From Fibrobacter sp. (GTDB taxonomy: Bacteria > Fibrobacterota > Fibrobacteria > Fibrobacterales > Fibrobacteraceae): a stretch of 64,000 nucleotides of DNA. Below the pieces are notes generated by a model. That model was not told the origin of the DNA. It did not search any database and saw nothing but the letters and a program-made list of their open reading frames with translations. The stretch spans positions 124,001 through 188,000 of the forward strand of contig JAFPWY010000009.1 in the NCBI GenBank assembly GCA_017412605.1, written 5' to 3'. Shown in pieces: positions 36,948 through 46,398 of this stretch (positions are counted from its first letter, which is position 1; each line of letters starts with the position of its first letter). Both the position numbers and the translations under genes were made by a program.

Positions 36948-37526
36948 CTAATAAATATACGTGGCAAAGCCAATGTTGAACTGCAGGCGAGTTCCTTCGA
37001 CGGACTCGTTCAGGAACGGGTCGTAATGCTCCGACACCCAGCGGTAACTGATTTCCGCAAAAAGCATCGCCTTGCCGAAAAGGTTCAGAAGAGAACCCGC
37101 ACCGGCAGCCCACTCGTTCCACGCCACGTCGCCGAGATCGCTCAATTCCTTGGACCTGGAATAACCGCCCATCAAGTAGAGCTGGCCCAAAAGATGCACG
37201 CCGAGTTCGATGTCGAAGTCGGAATGCTCAATATCCATATTCTTCCCGTTGTCCGGCTTTTCGGTATAGTCAAAGAACCCATATCCGGCACGCAAGAAAC
37301 CGATACCGGGATACCAGAAGCCAATCATCGGCTCGATTTGACGAAGCCCGAGCCCCCGCTCCTTCCCTACGCCCGTTCCGCTACCAAAACCGAGAGCTCC
37401 ACCCACGAAGAGAGGCACATGGATACCGACGGTCGTCGTGGACGTGGATCCCAGTTCAGTCGACTGAGCGGTCTGCCCAAAAGCGACCGCTGCACAAACT
37501 GTCAAAATTGCAAGAATTCGTTTCAT
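36948..37526 (-). CDS. Predicted outer-membrane beta-barrel protein
   Basis: A 192-residue protein. ATG 37526 gives a clean signal peptide (MKRILAILTVCAAVAFGQT). The mature part alternates hydrophobic and polar residues in short strands, is Gly/Tyr-rich (YPGIGFLRAGYGFFDY, GQLYLMGGYSRSKEL) and ends FNIGFATYIY, with a terminal aromatic as in outer-membrane barrels. About eight strands would fit. No specific family was recognised. It starts 1 bp after the stop of the membrane-protein gene upstream, so it is probably cotranslated. Confidence 0.7.
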   Translation of the reverse strand: MKRILAILTVCAAVAFGQTAQSTELGSTSTTTVGIHVPLFVGGALGFGSGTGVGKERGLGLRQIEPMIGFWYPGIGFLRAGYGFFDYTEKPDNGKNMDIEHSDFDIELGVHLLGQLYLMGGYSRSKELSDLGDVAWNEWAAGAGSLLNLFGKAMLFAEISYRWVSEHYDPFLNESVEGTRLQFNIGFATYIY

Positions 37527-37527
37527 A

Positions 37528-37935
37528 CTATAGTACCAGAATGATGGCGAATGCAAGGCCAAAAATCACGTTGAATACAGAATCCACCTTGGTCAGGATA
37601 AAGAAATTTTTCGAAATCTGCCCTTCACGGAGAATCCTCGCCACCATGGCGTCACTACAGAAAAGCGTGACAGCCGCCTTGCATGCGACAGCCAGCGTTA
37701 TCCACCAGACAAGGCCCGAAAAAAAGGAGAGAAGCACAACCCCGACCGACATAGCCAACGAAAGCCCAAAATTGGAATAGCGGATGGAAGCACCCGAAGA
37801 TTCGCTCTGAGCCATCAGGCTCTTAAATTCATCCACCTTGTCGCAAACGGATGCATACGCGCTGATAACCTGGGATATATTGTACCCAATCAGAATCACG
37901 GCAGCGACAATTGCGATTTTGATGACGATATCCAT
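37528..37935 (-). CDS. Small inner-membrane protein
   Basis: A 135-residue protein starting at ATG 37935 (MDIVIKIAIVAAVIL). It has a membrane helix at the N-terminus, a polar segment (about residues 20-55), two central helices (FGLSLAMSVGVVLLSFF, LVWWITLAVACKA) and one at the C-terminus (FNVIFGLAFAIILVL). No family was recognised. It shares a likely transcript with the beta-barrel gene, nadD and the DUF2914 gene. Confidence 0.65.
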   Translation of the reverse strand: MDIVIKIAIVAAVILIGYNISQVISAYASVCDKVDEFKSLMAQSESSGASIRYSNFGLSLAMSVGVVLLSFFSGLVWWITLAVACKAAVTLFCSDAMVARILREGQISKNFFILTKVDSVFNVIFGLAFAIILVL

Positions 37936-38003
37936 TTTTGCACCTGAATACACCCAATATAAATTTTTAGGCGGCGGCAAACTACGCCATGGGCTAAAAA
38001 TGC

Positions 38004-38009
38004 TACATT
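38004..38009 (+). promoter_or_regulatory. -10 box of rsgA, placing transcription start at or near the ATG
   Basis: TACATT ends 9 bp before the A of ATG 38018, so initiation at the normal distance would give a leader of about 0-3 nt. No ribosome site precedes the start codon. A -35 box is not obvious. Confidence 0.45.
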
Positions 38010-38017
38010 GTAGCCGA

Positions 38018-39166
38018 ATGTTTAAAGACGACGAATTCGACGGAGATCAAGCTGGGCGCCCATCAAGGCCATCCAGGAGGGACCACCGGTCCCGCCGCAT
38101 TGACGCTATGCGCGAATGGAACTCCGGAGTCGTCGACGAGCGCCCGGTCAAGGAACGCTTCAGCAGGGAATTCAAGAAGCCAAAAATCAAGCGAATCAAG
38201 AATCCCATCGAAAATATTGGCGAGGAAAACTGCGAAAAGGGCCTCGTGATAGAAGTTCACCGCCGCACCTGCGAAGTCCGGCTCGAAAACGACCCCTCCA
38301 CCGTCGTCACCGCCATGTACCGCGCGACAACGACCAAGGAACTGGGCGAATTTCCCACCGTCGGCGACCGCATCCTTTTGGGACAGGTCAACGGCGGAGA
38401 AGACGATGGATCTGGTGTCGGCTCGCAAAAATACTGCGTTGTCCGCGTATTCCCCCGCAAAAGCGAGCTCCGGCGCCCCGGTCCCCGCGACAGTTTTTAC
38501 AAGCAGCAGACGCTAGCGGCAAACATCGACCAAGTGATGATTGTCGCAAGCGTAGTCCAGCCCGAATTCAACTACGGGTTTGCCGACAGGTTCCTGCTCG
38601 CTGCGAACCTGAACAACCTCCCCTTCGTCATGGTGCTGACCAAGATGGACCTGCTGGGGGATGCGCCAATGCCCGAAGCCATCCAGGACTTCATCAGCAT
38701 CGTGGACAAGTTCATCCCGGTGAGCGTCAAGACCGGCGAAGGGCTCGACGAACTGCGCAAGATTCTTGAAGGGAAATCCTCCGTGTTCAGCGGGCAAAGC
38801 GGAGTCGGCAAGTCGACCCTCATCAATGCGCTCGTCCCGGATGCAGAGCTCCGTACAGGCGACGTACGCGAACGCGACGGCAAGGGCCGCCACACGACAA
38901 CATCCTCGAGCCTACTGGACTTCCCCGGCGGCGGCTACGTCATCGACACGCCCGGGATACGCAGCATCGGCCTTATGGACATGGACGCCGAGACACTCGC
39001 AAAGATATTCCCCGGCTTTTTCGAGGGCGACCTGTTCACCTGCAAGTACAGCAACTGCAAACACCTCAAGGAACCCGGCTGCGCCGTACGCGACGCTGTC
39101 GAGAAGGGAACGCTCAGCCGCGCCCGCTACGAAAGCTACCTTAGAATTTTGAATTCGGGGAAATAG
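38018..39166 (+). CDS. rsgA: Ribosome small-subunit GTPase RsgA
   Basis: A 382-residue circularly permuted GTPase that helps late 30S maturation. ATG 38018 is chosen because the upstream open frame reads through the neighbouring gene's promoter region. Order of motifs is G4 (TKMD), then G1 (GQSGVGKST, about residue 258) and G3 (DTPG), as in the family; an OB fold precedes them and the C-terminal zinc site is CKYSNCKHLKEPGC. The first 55 residues are a basic, Arg/Lys-rich extension. UbiA follows after 3 bp, an operon-like spacing. Confidence 0.95.
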   Translation: MFKDDEFDGDQAGRPSRPSRRDHRSRRIDAMREWNSGVVDERPVKERFSREFKKPKIKRIKNPIENIGEENCEKGLVIEVHRRTCEVRLENDPSTVVTAMYRATTTKELGEFPTVGDRILLGQVNGGEDDGSGVGSQKYCVVRVFPRKSELRRPGPRDSFYKQQTLAANIDQVMIVASVVQPEFNYGFADRFLLAANLNNLPFVMVLTKMDLLGDAPMPEAIQDFISIVDKFIPVSVKTGEGLDELRKILEGKSSVFSGQSGVGKSTLINALVPDAELRTGDVRERDGKGRHTTTSSSLLDFPGGGYVIDTPGIRSIGLMDMDAETLAKIFPGFFEGDLFTCKYSNCKHLKEPGCAVRDAVEKGTLSRARYESYLRILNSGK

Positions 39167-39169
39167 AAG

Positions 39170-40075
39170 ATGCTCGCCGCCCTTTTCAAGATGACTCGCC
39201 CGGTAAACATCGCCATCGCCGTGGTGACGCTTGCCATCGGTTACTACCTGCTTTCGGCCCTGCCCCTAAACGAAGCCGGCATCAACTGGATTTCGCTTGT
39301 TTTGCAGTCACTCGGCTTTGCATCCGCCATCGCCTTTGCCAACATCCAGAACGACGTCCTAGATTTAGACAGCGACAAGTTGAACCGACCGGAGCGACCG
39401 CTAGTGACAGGCAAGGTCTCGGTAGCGACCGCTCGGAAAGCATGGATCGCCCTACTCATCATCACAGTCGCCTGCGGAATCGCCGACACCTTCTGCACAC
39501 AGGACATCGCAACGGCAGCCGGCTGGACCCCAGCCATTTTCTTCGTGCTACTCAGCGCACTGCTTATCGCCTATAACAAATATCTCAAGCACATCCCGCT
39601 TCTCAAGAACATGACCGTCGCATTCCTATGCGCGACCCCCCTGCTACTCTGCCTGTTCTACCCCACCACAAACGCTACTGCAGGGACGCCAGCCACAATC
39701 GCCGAAAAACTCGGATTGCTCCATCCTGCGATGTTATTTGCATTCCTCCTGACAACATCACGAGAGATCTACAAGGACCTAGAAGACGAAACGGGGGACC
39801 TCAAGGCAGGAATCATGACGTTCCCTATCATTGCCGGTGCACCGACCGCAAGACGCCTCGCTGCATTCCTCAGCCTGTTCTGTTGGGCGCTTCTTCCTTT
39901 GCCTGTCATGCAAGGTTACTATCCAGCCCTATTCCTAATCATCACCGGAGTCGTATTCACACCCGCTGTTGCAGCGATAATCATTTCCGCACACAAGCAA
40001 AACTATCGCCGAGCACAGAAACTCGTCAAGTTTGCCATGTTCGCCGGACTCATCGCCCTCGTGGTGAGTTGCTAA
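39170..40075 (+). CDS. UbiA-family prenyltransferase
   Basis: A 301-residue membrane protein with about eight or nine helices. Both Asp-rich Mg2+/diphosphate motifs are present: NDVLDLDSDKLNRPERPL near residue 62 and YKDLEDETGDLKAG near residue 200. UbiA enzymes join a prenyl chain to an aromatic or glycerol-phosphate acceptor, for example in quinone or ether-lipid synthesis. The sequence does not decide the substrate; the geranylgeranylglyceryl-phosphate-synthase-like branch is possible. It is directly downstream of rsgA. Confidence 0.88.
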   Translation: MLAALFKMTRPVNIAIAVVTLAIGYYLLSALPLNEAGINWISLVLQSLGFASAIAFANIQNDVLDLDSDKLNRPERPLVTGKVSVATARKAWIALLIITVACGIADTFCTQDIATAAGWTPAIFFVLLSALLIAYNKYLKHIPLLKNMTVAFLCATPLLLCLFYPTTNATAGTPATIAEKLGLLHPAMLFAFLLTTSREIYKDLEDETGDLKAGIMTFPIIAGAPTARRLAAFLSLFCWALLPLPVMQGYYPALFLIITGVVFTPAVAAIIISAHKQNYRRAQKLVKFAMFAGLIALVVSC

Positions 40076-40111
40076 AGCATTTTCATTTTGCAAAAAAATT
40101 TCAGACACGTT

Positions 40112-40813
40112 ATGAAGCTTTATTTTTTTACAACTTTCGCTATAGCAATCACCACCCTCTTTATAGCCTGCAGCGACGACGCCTCGAGCAATCCTTCATC
40201 AAGCGATTCTACTTCTACAAATCTAGCCCATAGCGAAGGTTCGTTTACAGATCCCCGCGACGGTCAAGTCTACAAGACAACCACCATTGGCACGCAAACC
40301 TGGATGGCCCAAAACTTGAACTATGCAACCGCAAGCAGTTACTGCTATGACAAGGATTTTGCGAGCTGTTCCAAATATGGCAGGCTCTATACTTGGGCTG
40401 CAGCCGTTGGCCAATCCGACGATTCGTGCGGCTATGGGAAATTATGCGTATTTACAGAAAAAGTACAGGGAGTATGCCCTCCAGACTGGCACATTCCAGC
40501 ACTAGCCGAATTTGAGACGTTGTTTTCTGCAATGGGAAATCCAACCTCTATAGGAAAGAGGCTCAAAAGTTCAAGCGGATGGAGCTACAAAGGCAGCGGA
40601 AACGACAAGTACGGATTTTCAGCGCTTCCCGCCGGATACAGGTATGTCAACGGGCATTTCCTTGACCAAGGCACCTCCACGTTTTTCTGGTGTTCCGAAA
40701 CAGACGGCAACTACTTTGCCTGCAGTATGAACATAATCTTCTCCAATGATTATGTCACCATAAGTTTCGAATCAAAATCCGACGGTTTCTCCGTACGCTG
40801 CGTCAAGGACTAA
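40112..40813 (+). CDS. FISUMP-domain lipoprotein
   Basis: A 233-residue lipoprotein. ATG 40112 gives the signal MKLYFFTTFAIAITTLFIAC; an upstream TTG at 40088 would disturb it. After a short Ser-rich linker the FISUMP domain starts near residue 45 with DPRDGQVYKTTTIGTQTWMA and includes CPPDWHIPALAEFETLF, KYGFSALPAGYRY and the final FSVRCVKD. Compared with the FISUMP protein at 9412-10515 the linker is much shorter. It should sit on the outer membrane or cell surface. Its stop codon overlaps the end of the convergent surface-protein gene by 4 bp. Confidence 0.88.
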   Translation: MKLYFFTTFAIAITTLFIACSDDASSNPSSSDSTSTNLAHSEGSFTDPRDGQVYKTTTIGTQTWMAQNLNYATASSYCYDKDFASCSKYGRLYTWAAAVGQSDDSCGYGKLCVFTEKVQGVCPPDWHIPALAEFETLFSAMGNPTSIGKRLKSSSGWSYKGSGNDKYGFSALPAGYRYVNGHFLDQGTSTFFWCSETDGNYFACSMNIIFSNDYVTISFESKSDGFSVRCVKD

Positions 40814-43800
40814 TTTTTGCCATAGTAGGCGCCACGGGCCTTGGGCTTGCCCTGCAGCTTGCGGCCCTTTAGGTCGAAGTCGCGTTCCACCTTGTACTGT
40901 TCGTCAACCAGCCTCGTGCGAGCAATTGCCATTTTTTTCTCAGCGATTTCAACAGTCAAGCTCTTTTCCTTCACGTCGCTGTAGTTCTCGTCGCCTTTGA
41001 CCTTGTAGTAAACCGTGTACTTGCCCGCCTTCTTGGCCTTCGGGAGTTTTTCCGAGTATTCACCGTCCTTACCGAGTTTGTAGAGCAACGTACCGTGTTC
41101 GGCCTTACCCGCCTTTACAAGCGTCTGTTCCTTGCCCGTATAGGCGAGATCCTTAACGGCGCTAGGCGCTGTCACGAGTTTTGCAGTGGCTTTGGCGATA
41201 GTAAACACCACCTTGACTTCGCCGCTATAGTTGCCCTTGCCGGTGAGCGTAATCGTTGCCTTGCCGACATTCTTGTTATCAGAGTAAGCTATGGTATAGT
41301 CCGTGCCCTTGACAAATTTGGTCTTGCCATCCTTCACCACGACTTCGGGAGTAATATCCTTGCCCGTATAAGTCTGTTCGTCAATGGACGCAACCGTAAC
41401 ATCACTATTGCTCAAAAGTTTAACCCATTGCGCATAAAGCTTTACCGTGGCACCGGGTTTGTTAGTCAAGTCCTTCACCTCTGCCTTGTCTTTGTAAGAA
41501 TCGCCCTTGCCATCGGCCTTTGTATTCCATCCGACAAACATGTACCCACTGCGAGTAAAGACATTCTTGGAGAGAGTCGTTTTCTTTCCATAAACAAATC
41601 GCTGATTCTCCATAGTTCCAGAACCGCCGTTGGCGCTAAACGCCACCTTGTAGGCCTGGAAGGTAAAGGGACTTTCCTCAATGCGGGATTCAAATTCCTC
41701 ACCGCCAATAGTTATGGAACCGACTTCATTCACATAAATATCGGCACCGATGCTGAATTCTCTATTTTCACCTGCTATCGCAGTAACCTTCGCCACACCA
41801 TCGGTAATCACGATGTCGCCGCACACGCCAAACAACCCGCAACCGATACCGAGCGCCGACTTTCCACCTTCGGCAACAACGGTACCACCGCGAATAATGA
41901 TGTTTCCTACATTACCCGTATGGCCACTGCCGATGCCGGCACCGCCTTCACCACCTAAAGCTGTAATATTGCCCCCCTCAATCACCACATTGCCACAGTG
42001 TTCGCCATAGCCGCAACCAATGGCGGCGGCTCTTATGTTACCTACAACATCAAGCGAGCCCGAGCCCTTGATGGTAAGCGTCTTGCCCTCCGGCACAAAA
42101 ACACCTGAATGCAAATAGGAGAATGATTTTACCTTGTTCGTTCCTTCCAGCACAATCGTACAGTTGCCCTCGCAAGAGAGGGCAGCCCAATCGAGTTGAC
42201 TGGTATCTGCAAGATCTATAGTTACATCATCCAGCGTCACCGTGGCACCATCGGCAATGGAAATCTTGTAACTTCCACCCAACGTACCCGTCAGCGTTTC
42301 TCCATCGTGTGCCACATAGCCGGTTTTCAATTTCGAGAGGTCTCCATTAAACCACTGTGCATAAAGAGTAACCGATTCCCCATTCCCGGCCAAGTTCATG
42401 ACACTTTCTCCGTTTTCATAACCGATACCGCTACCATCCGCCTGGGTATTCCACCCCGAAAAATAGTATCCCTTGCGAGAAAAGGCATTGGCATTAAGGT
42501 TGCGTTTGAGATCGACATAGAATGTTTGATTTTCCATCGTCCCGCTACCGCCATTTTTATCGAAAACCACCGTATAGGCCCCAGCAACAGGATAATTAAA
42601 CGGACTAGCAGAAACATTGTCTACAACCAAGCCACCGATGGTTATAACATCTACGGAGGTTTTGTTTAAACCCGCACCGACACTGTATGGAGCGCCAGAA
42701 CCCGCCGTTGCAGTGACCTTTGTACTTTGCCCCTCAATCGTAATTTTCCCGACTGCACCATAGTAACCTCCACCGATACCGGCGGCACTTGAACCGCCCG
42801 TAGCTACGACGGTTCCGCCAATGATCTTGATATCCCCTGCCGAGCCACTTCTTGCAGCACCAACACCCGCAGCGCCAGAACCGCCCGTAGCTGTAATAGT
42901 ACCGCTCTCAATAACGACATTGCCACAATCATCTCTGGCAGCGCAACCGATACCGGCACCTTCGCCATTGCTGCTAGCATCCAGCGAGCCCGAGCCCTTG
43001 ATTGTGAGAGTCTTGCCGCTCGGCACATAAATGCCCGGTTGATATTGGAAGAAACCTTTCACCGTATTTTTACCTTCTAGCACAATCGTGCAATTTCCCT
43101 CGCAAGTGAGACCGGCCCACAAGTGATCATAATCGTAATCTCCATCAATAGTCACGTTATTGAGTGTCACCGTGGCACCGTCAGCAATGGACACCTTGAC
43201 CTTACCCAACAGCGTTCCCTTCAGTGTATCGCCATCTTGGGCCACATAGTTGTTCAAAAGTTTCGAAAGGTCTCCGTTGAACCATTGCGCATAGAGAGTG
43301 ACGGACTCTCCCGCCTTAGCCAAGTTAGCGACCTTGGCCATGTCGTCAAAAGCAATAGCCCTTCTTTTATCTATTTCTTCGTCATCTTCGTCTTCCTCGT
43401 CATCTTCGCCTTCTTCGTCACGACCATCAATCTTGGTATTCCAGCCAACAAATACATATCCATCTCGGGTAAAAGTGTTGGCGTTGAGTGCCTGCGGGAA
43501 ATCACGATAAACCACCATATCCGCCATTGTTCCAGTACCGCCGTTCTTGTCGAAAACTATAGTATAGGTCTCGGTAACGGGATATGAGAACAAAGATGTG
43601 AGAACATTATCCGATTCAAAGCCACCGATAATGACAACGGCGCTGTCATCGCGCTTGTTGTAACCGATAGTATAAGGGGCTCCATTGCCCGCTAACGCTG
43701 TCACCTGGGTTTTCGCACCATCAATTACAATACTGTCAATAGTTCCCCGATCTCCAGCACCGATAGCAGCCCCATCTTCACCCCCCGCGGAAACAATCAC

Positions 43801-44526
43801 GCCACCGCTGATTATAATGTTCTTAACGGAACTATTATCCCCCCCACCAATACCGGCTGAATAATCTCCGCTCATGGCAGAAACAGAACCATCACTAATC
43901 AAAATATTTCCAACAGAGCCATTATTTCCGCTGCCAATGCCAGCGGCCATGCGACCGGCAGAGGCCCTGACACTGCCTCCGCTAATCGAAATATTTCCGA
44001 CAGAAGCACGGGAACCGCTACCAATACCGGCAGCCAAGCTACCACCCGTTGCTGTAATATAGCCCCCCTCAATTTCAATATTACCACAATCTATTTCGAG
44101 ACCACCACCAATACCTGGAGCCCATCCATTACTGCTTGCATCCAGCGAGCCCGAGCCCTTGATTGTGAGCGTCTTGCCTTTCGGCACATAAATGCCGGGA
44201 TAGTTTTCGAAGAATCCCTTTACGGTATTCCGGCCTTCCAGCACTATCGTACAGTTACCTTTGCAGGTAATACCCGCCCACGAACCGGCAGTATCGTTCA
44301 CACCATTGATTACCACGTCATTGAGCGTCACCGTGGCTCCGTCGGCGATCGAAATCTTGTAAAGCGACGCCTTCAGCGTATCGCCAAGCACGCCCGTCAG
44401 CGTGTCACCATTCTTGACAGTGGTACTCGAGGATACTTTCGACAAATCGACAGGTTTCCCCGCAAAAGCCGCAATCGAAGATAAAAGGAAAGCGGCGATA
44501 ATTAATGATGGCTTTATCGTTTTCAT
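40810..44526 (-). CDS. Large repetitive surface protein with InlB-type repeats
   Basis: A 1238-residue secreted protein with signal peptide MKTIKPSLIIAAFLLSSIAAFA. Three large repeats each combine a Gly-rich beta-helix-like part (KISIADGATVTLNDV, NCTIVLEGRNTVKGF, LTIKGSGSLDASSNG) with a Listeria-Bacteroides (InlB B-type) repeat (VFDKNGGTGTM, YVFVGWNTK, LYAQW). The beta-helix part recalls Cthe_2159-type carbohydrate-binding domains. Two Ig-like segments (YTGKDITPEVVVKDG, YTGKEQTLVKAG) follow, then a C-terminal end (FDLKGRKLQGKPKARGAYYG) like type IX secretion sorting tails. The first repeat has an insert of acidic residues. The likely role is adhesion or carbohydrate binding at the cell surface. 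Confidence 0.8.
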   Translation of the reverse strand: MKTIKPSLIIAAFLLSSIAAFAGKPVDLSKVSSSTTVKNGDTLTGVLGDTLKASLYKISIADGATVTLNDVVINGVNDTAGSWAGITCKGNCTIVLEGRNTVKGFFENYPGIYVPKGKTLTIKGSGSLDASSNGWAPGIGGGLEIDCGNIEIEGGYITATGGSLAAGIGSGSRASVGNISISGGSVRASAGRMAAGIGSGNNGSVGNILISDGSVSAMSGDYSAGIGGGDNSSVKNIIISGGVIVSAGGEDGAAIGAGDRGTIDSIVIDGAKTQVTALAGNGAPYTIGYNKRDDSAVVIIGGFESDNVLTSLFSYPVTETYTIVFDKNGGTGTMADMVVYRDFPQALNANTFTRDGYVFVGWNTKIDGRDEEGEDDEEDEDDEEIDKRRAIAFDDMAKVANLAKAGESVTLYAQWFNGDLSKLLNNYVAQDGDTLKGTLLGKVKVSIADGATVTLNNVTIDGDYDYDHLWAGLTCEGNCTIVLEGKNTVKGFFQYQPGIYVPSGKTLTIKGSGSLDASSNGEGAGIGCAARDDCGNVVIESGTITATGGSGAAGVGAARSGSAGDIKIIGGTVVATGGSSAAGIGGGYYGAVGKITIEGQSTKVTATAGSGAPYSVGAGLNKTSVDVITIGGLVVDNVSASPFNYPVAGAYTVVFDKNGGSGTMENQTFYVDLKRNLNANAFSRKGYYFSGWNTQADGSGIGYENGESVMNLAGNGESVTLYAQWFNGDLSKLKTGYVAHDGETLTGTLGGSYKISIADGATVTLDDVTIDLADTSQLDWAALSCEGNCTIVLEGTNKVKSFSYLHSGVFVPEGKTLTIKGSGSLDVVGNIRAAAIGCGYGEHCGNVVIEGGNITALGGEGGAGIGSGHTGNVGNIIIRGGTVVAEGGKSALGIGCGLFGVCGDIVITDGVAKVTAIAGENREFSIGADIYVNEVGSITIGGEEFESRIEESPFTFQAYKVAFSANGGSGTMENQRFVYGKKTTLSKNVFTRSGYMFVGWNTKADGKGDSYKDKAEVKDLTNKPGATVKLYAQWVKLLSNSDVTVASIDEQTYTGKDITPEVVVKDGKTKFVKGTDYTIAYSDNKNVGKATITLTGKGNYSGEVKVVFTIAKATAKLVTAPSAVKDLAYTGKEQTLVKAGKAEHGTLLYKLGKDGEYSEKLPKAKKAGKYTVYYKVKGDENYSDVKEKSLTVEIAEKKMAIARTRLVDEQYKVERDFDLKGRKLQGKPKARGAYYGKN

Positions 44527-44899
44527 ACTTCAAAACTTAAATCCTTTTATTTGCACCGTCAACGCAAGGGGTCCAATCGAAAGAGATATATGCGTCAGCC
44601 TCAAAAAACAACTCAGAAAAGCATTCTGATGCAGCCAATGGAAATGTTTTTTTCTAGGGAATTTTAGGATTTACATTTTTTGTAATACATGTTTTTAGGA
44701 GAATTGGATATTTCCTTAGCCCAACATTTACCGAGCAAGAGCCCAAATGGAGGCCTAAATAGCGAATGGGAAATAGAGCACCTCTTACATTTCTTGTAAC
44801 ATCAAATTTGCCTCAAACCCGCATAAATAAAGGGATCCAGCGGTTCCAGTCCAAGAAAAAAGAGCAAGGACCACACTAGCAGGCCATATACCCAATTCC
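44527..44899. other. Intergenic region between the surface protein and purF
   Basis: The gap holds the minus-strand promoter region of the surface-protein gene on its left and the purF promoter on its right. No convincing open frame, RNA gene or long repeat was seen. Part of it (about 44640-44720) is T-rich on the plus strand. Confidence 0.5.
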
Positions 44900-44905
44900 T
44901 ATATT
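44900..44905 (+). promoter_or_regulatory. -10 box of purF
   Basis: TATATT at 44900-44905; no good -35 was found at 17-18 bp. Transcription would start near 44912, giving a leader of about 80 nt. Confidence 0.45.
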
Positions 44906-44911
44906 TTCGCG

Positions 44912-44975
44912 CGTCCGCTTTCCTGCTTGCACCCGTCCGGGTGGGCTACGACCCCTGAGGTAGGGAAAGCATACA
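44912..44975 (+). promoter_or_regulatory. Possible structured 5' leader of purF
   Basis: GCTTTCC (44917-44923) pairs perfectly with GGAAAGC (44964-44970), enclosing a hairpin CACCC/GGGTG (44930-44943) and a second possible CCC/GGG hairpin. The closed multi-stem shape starts at the predicted transcript end and stops 20 bp before the start codon. It does not match a riboswitch class I can recall, so regulation by a purine metabolite is only a possibility. Confidence 0.4.
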
Positions 44976-44990
44976 TTTCAAAGAGGCGTT

Positions 44991-46376
44991 ATGCTCGACG
45001 AATTGCACGAAGAATGCGGCGTTATCGGCATCTACAATGGCGACAACGTTGTACGAAATATCACCATGGGACTTTACGCCCTGCAGCACCGAGGTCAGGA
45101 AAGCGCAGGGTTCGCCGTCACCGACGGAGACAAAATCCGAGTAAGAAAATCAATGGGGCTTGTGTCCACGCTGCTCCGCGAACACAATGTCGATGAGCTG
45201 CAAGGCTTCGCCGGCATCGGCCATGTACGCTACAGTACGACCGGAGCAAGCACGCTAGCCAACGCGCAGCCGATCCTCGTGAGTTGCAAGTGGGGGCAAA
45301 TCGCAGTCGCCCACAACGGCAACATCACGAACGCGAACGAACTCCGTGCCGAGATGGAAGCCGAAGGCCACATTTTCCAGACGACATCCGATTCCGAAAT
45401 TCTTCTGCACGAAATCGCACGCACCGAGGCCGACACCTTGGGCGACGCCATCAAGAAGGCCATCACCAAATTCACCGGCAGTTTCTGCCTTGTATTCATC
45501 TGCAAAGACACGATGTTCGTAGCCCGCGACGGATTCGGGTTCCGACCGCTCTCCATCGCCCGCATGGGAAAAGCCTGGTGCGTGGCCAGCGAGACCTGCG
45601 CCTTCGACCTGCTTGGCGCCCACTACATTCGGGACATCCAGCCGGGTGAATTCCTCACCATTACGAACAACGGATTGCATTCCGAACGGTTCACCCACAA
45701 AGACCGTCTCGCCCACTGCATTTTTGAGTACATCTACTTCAGCCGCCCCGACTCCAAGATTTTCGAACAAAGTTGCGACAAGATTCGCCGCAAAATGGGC
45801 AAGCAACTAGCAAAGGAATGTCCGGTCGATGCCGACATCGTCATATCGGTGCCCGACAGCGCAACAACAGCAGCACTCGGCTATTCCCAGGCCAGTGGCA
45901 TCCGTTTCGAAATCGGGCTATTGCGTAACCACTACGTGGGCCGCACCTTCATCGACCCCACACAGAACGTGCGCGAGCAAAAAGTCAAGCTCAAGTTCAA
46001 CCCCATCGAAGGGGTGCTCAAGAACAAGCGCGTTTGCGTGGTCGAAGATTCAATTGTCCGCGGAACAACTCTCAAGATTCTTTCCCGGATGCTCCGCGAC
46101 GCAGGCGCACTCGAAGTGCATATCCGCATCGCATCGCCCCCGGTAGCACACCCGTGCTTCTTCGGCATGGACTTCCCGAGCCAAGGCGAACTGGCAGCCA
46201 GTTCCATGACCCCTTCCGAAATCGCGAAGATGCTCGGCGTCGAAACCCTCGGCTACCTGAGCGTCGAAGGCATGAAGGAATGCACCGGCGAAGGCGAAAA
46301 CTACTGCGCAGCCTGTTTCGACAATAACTATCCCGACTATATCGGGAACGACTTCCACAAGACCCGTTGCGGGTAA
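44991..46376 (+). CDS. purF: Amidophosphoribosyltransferase
   Basis: A 461-residue enzyme for the first committed step of purine synthesis (PRPP plus glutamine to phosphoribosylamine). It is of the Bacillus subtilis type: a short propeptide (MLDELHEE) precedes the nucleophile Cys9, and the C-terminal CAAC motif (YCAACFDNNYP) with upstream Cys residues would bind a [4Fe-4S] cluster. The PRPP-binding motif VCVVEDSIVRGTT lies near residue 350. ATG 44991 follows AGAGG. The gene stands alone, convergent with the epimerase gene. Confidence 0.96.
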   Translation: MLDELHEECGVIGIYNGDNVVRNITMGLYALQHRGQESAGFAVTDGDKIRVRKSMGLVSTLLREHNVDELQGFAGIGHVRYSTTGASTLANAQPILVSCKWGQIAVAHNGNITNANELRAEMEAEGHIFQTTSDSEILLHEIARTEADTLGDAIKKAITKFTGSFCLVFICKDTMFVARDGFGFRPLSIARMGKAWCVASETCAFDLLGAHYIRDIQPGEFLTITNNGLHSERFTHKDRLAHCIFEYIYFSRPDSKIFEQSCDKIRRKMGKQLAKECPVDADIVISVPDSATTAALGYSQASGIRFEIGLLRNHYVGRTFIDPTQNVREQKVKLKFNPIEGVLKNKRVCVVEDSIVRGTTLKILSRMLRDAGALEVHIRIASPPVAHPCFFGMDFPSQGELAASSMTPSEIAKMLGVETLGYLSVEGMKECTGEGENYCAACFDNNYPDYIGNDFHKTRCG

Positions 46377-46398
46377 TTTAGGCAAGGAAAAAGGATTT

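Noticed and set aside
37838..38017. 60-codon N-terminal extension of RsgA
   Set aside because: It reads through the divergent gene's start region and the -10 box; family N-termini fit ATG 38018.
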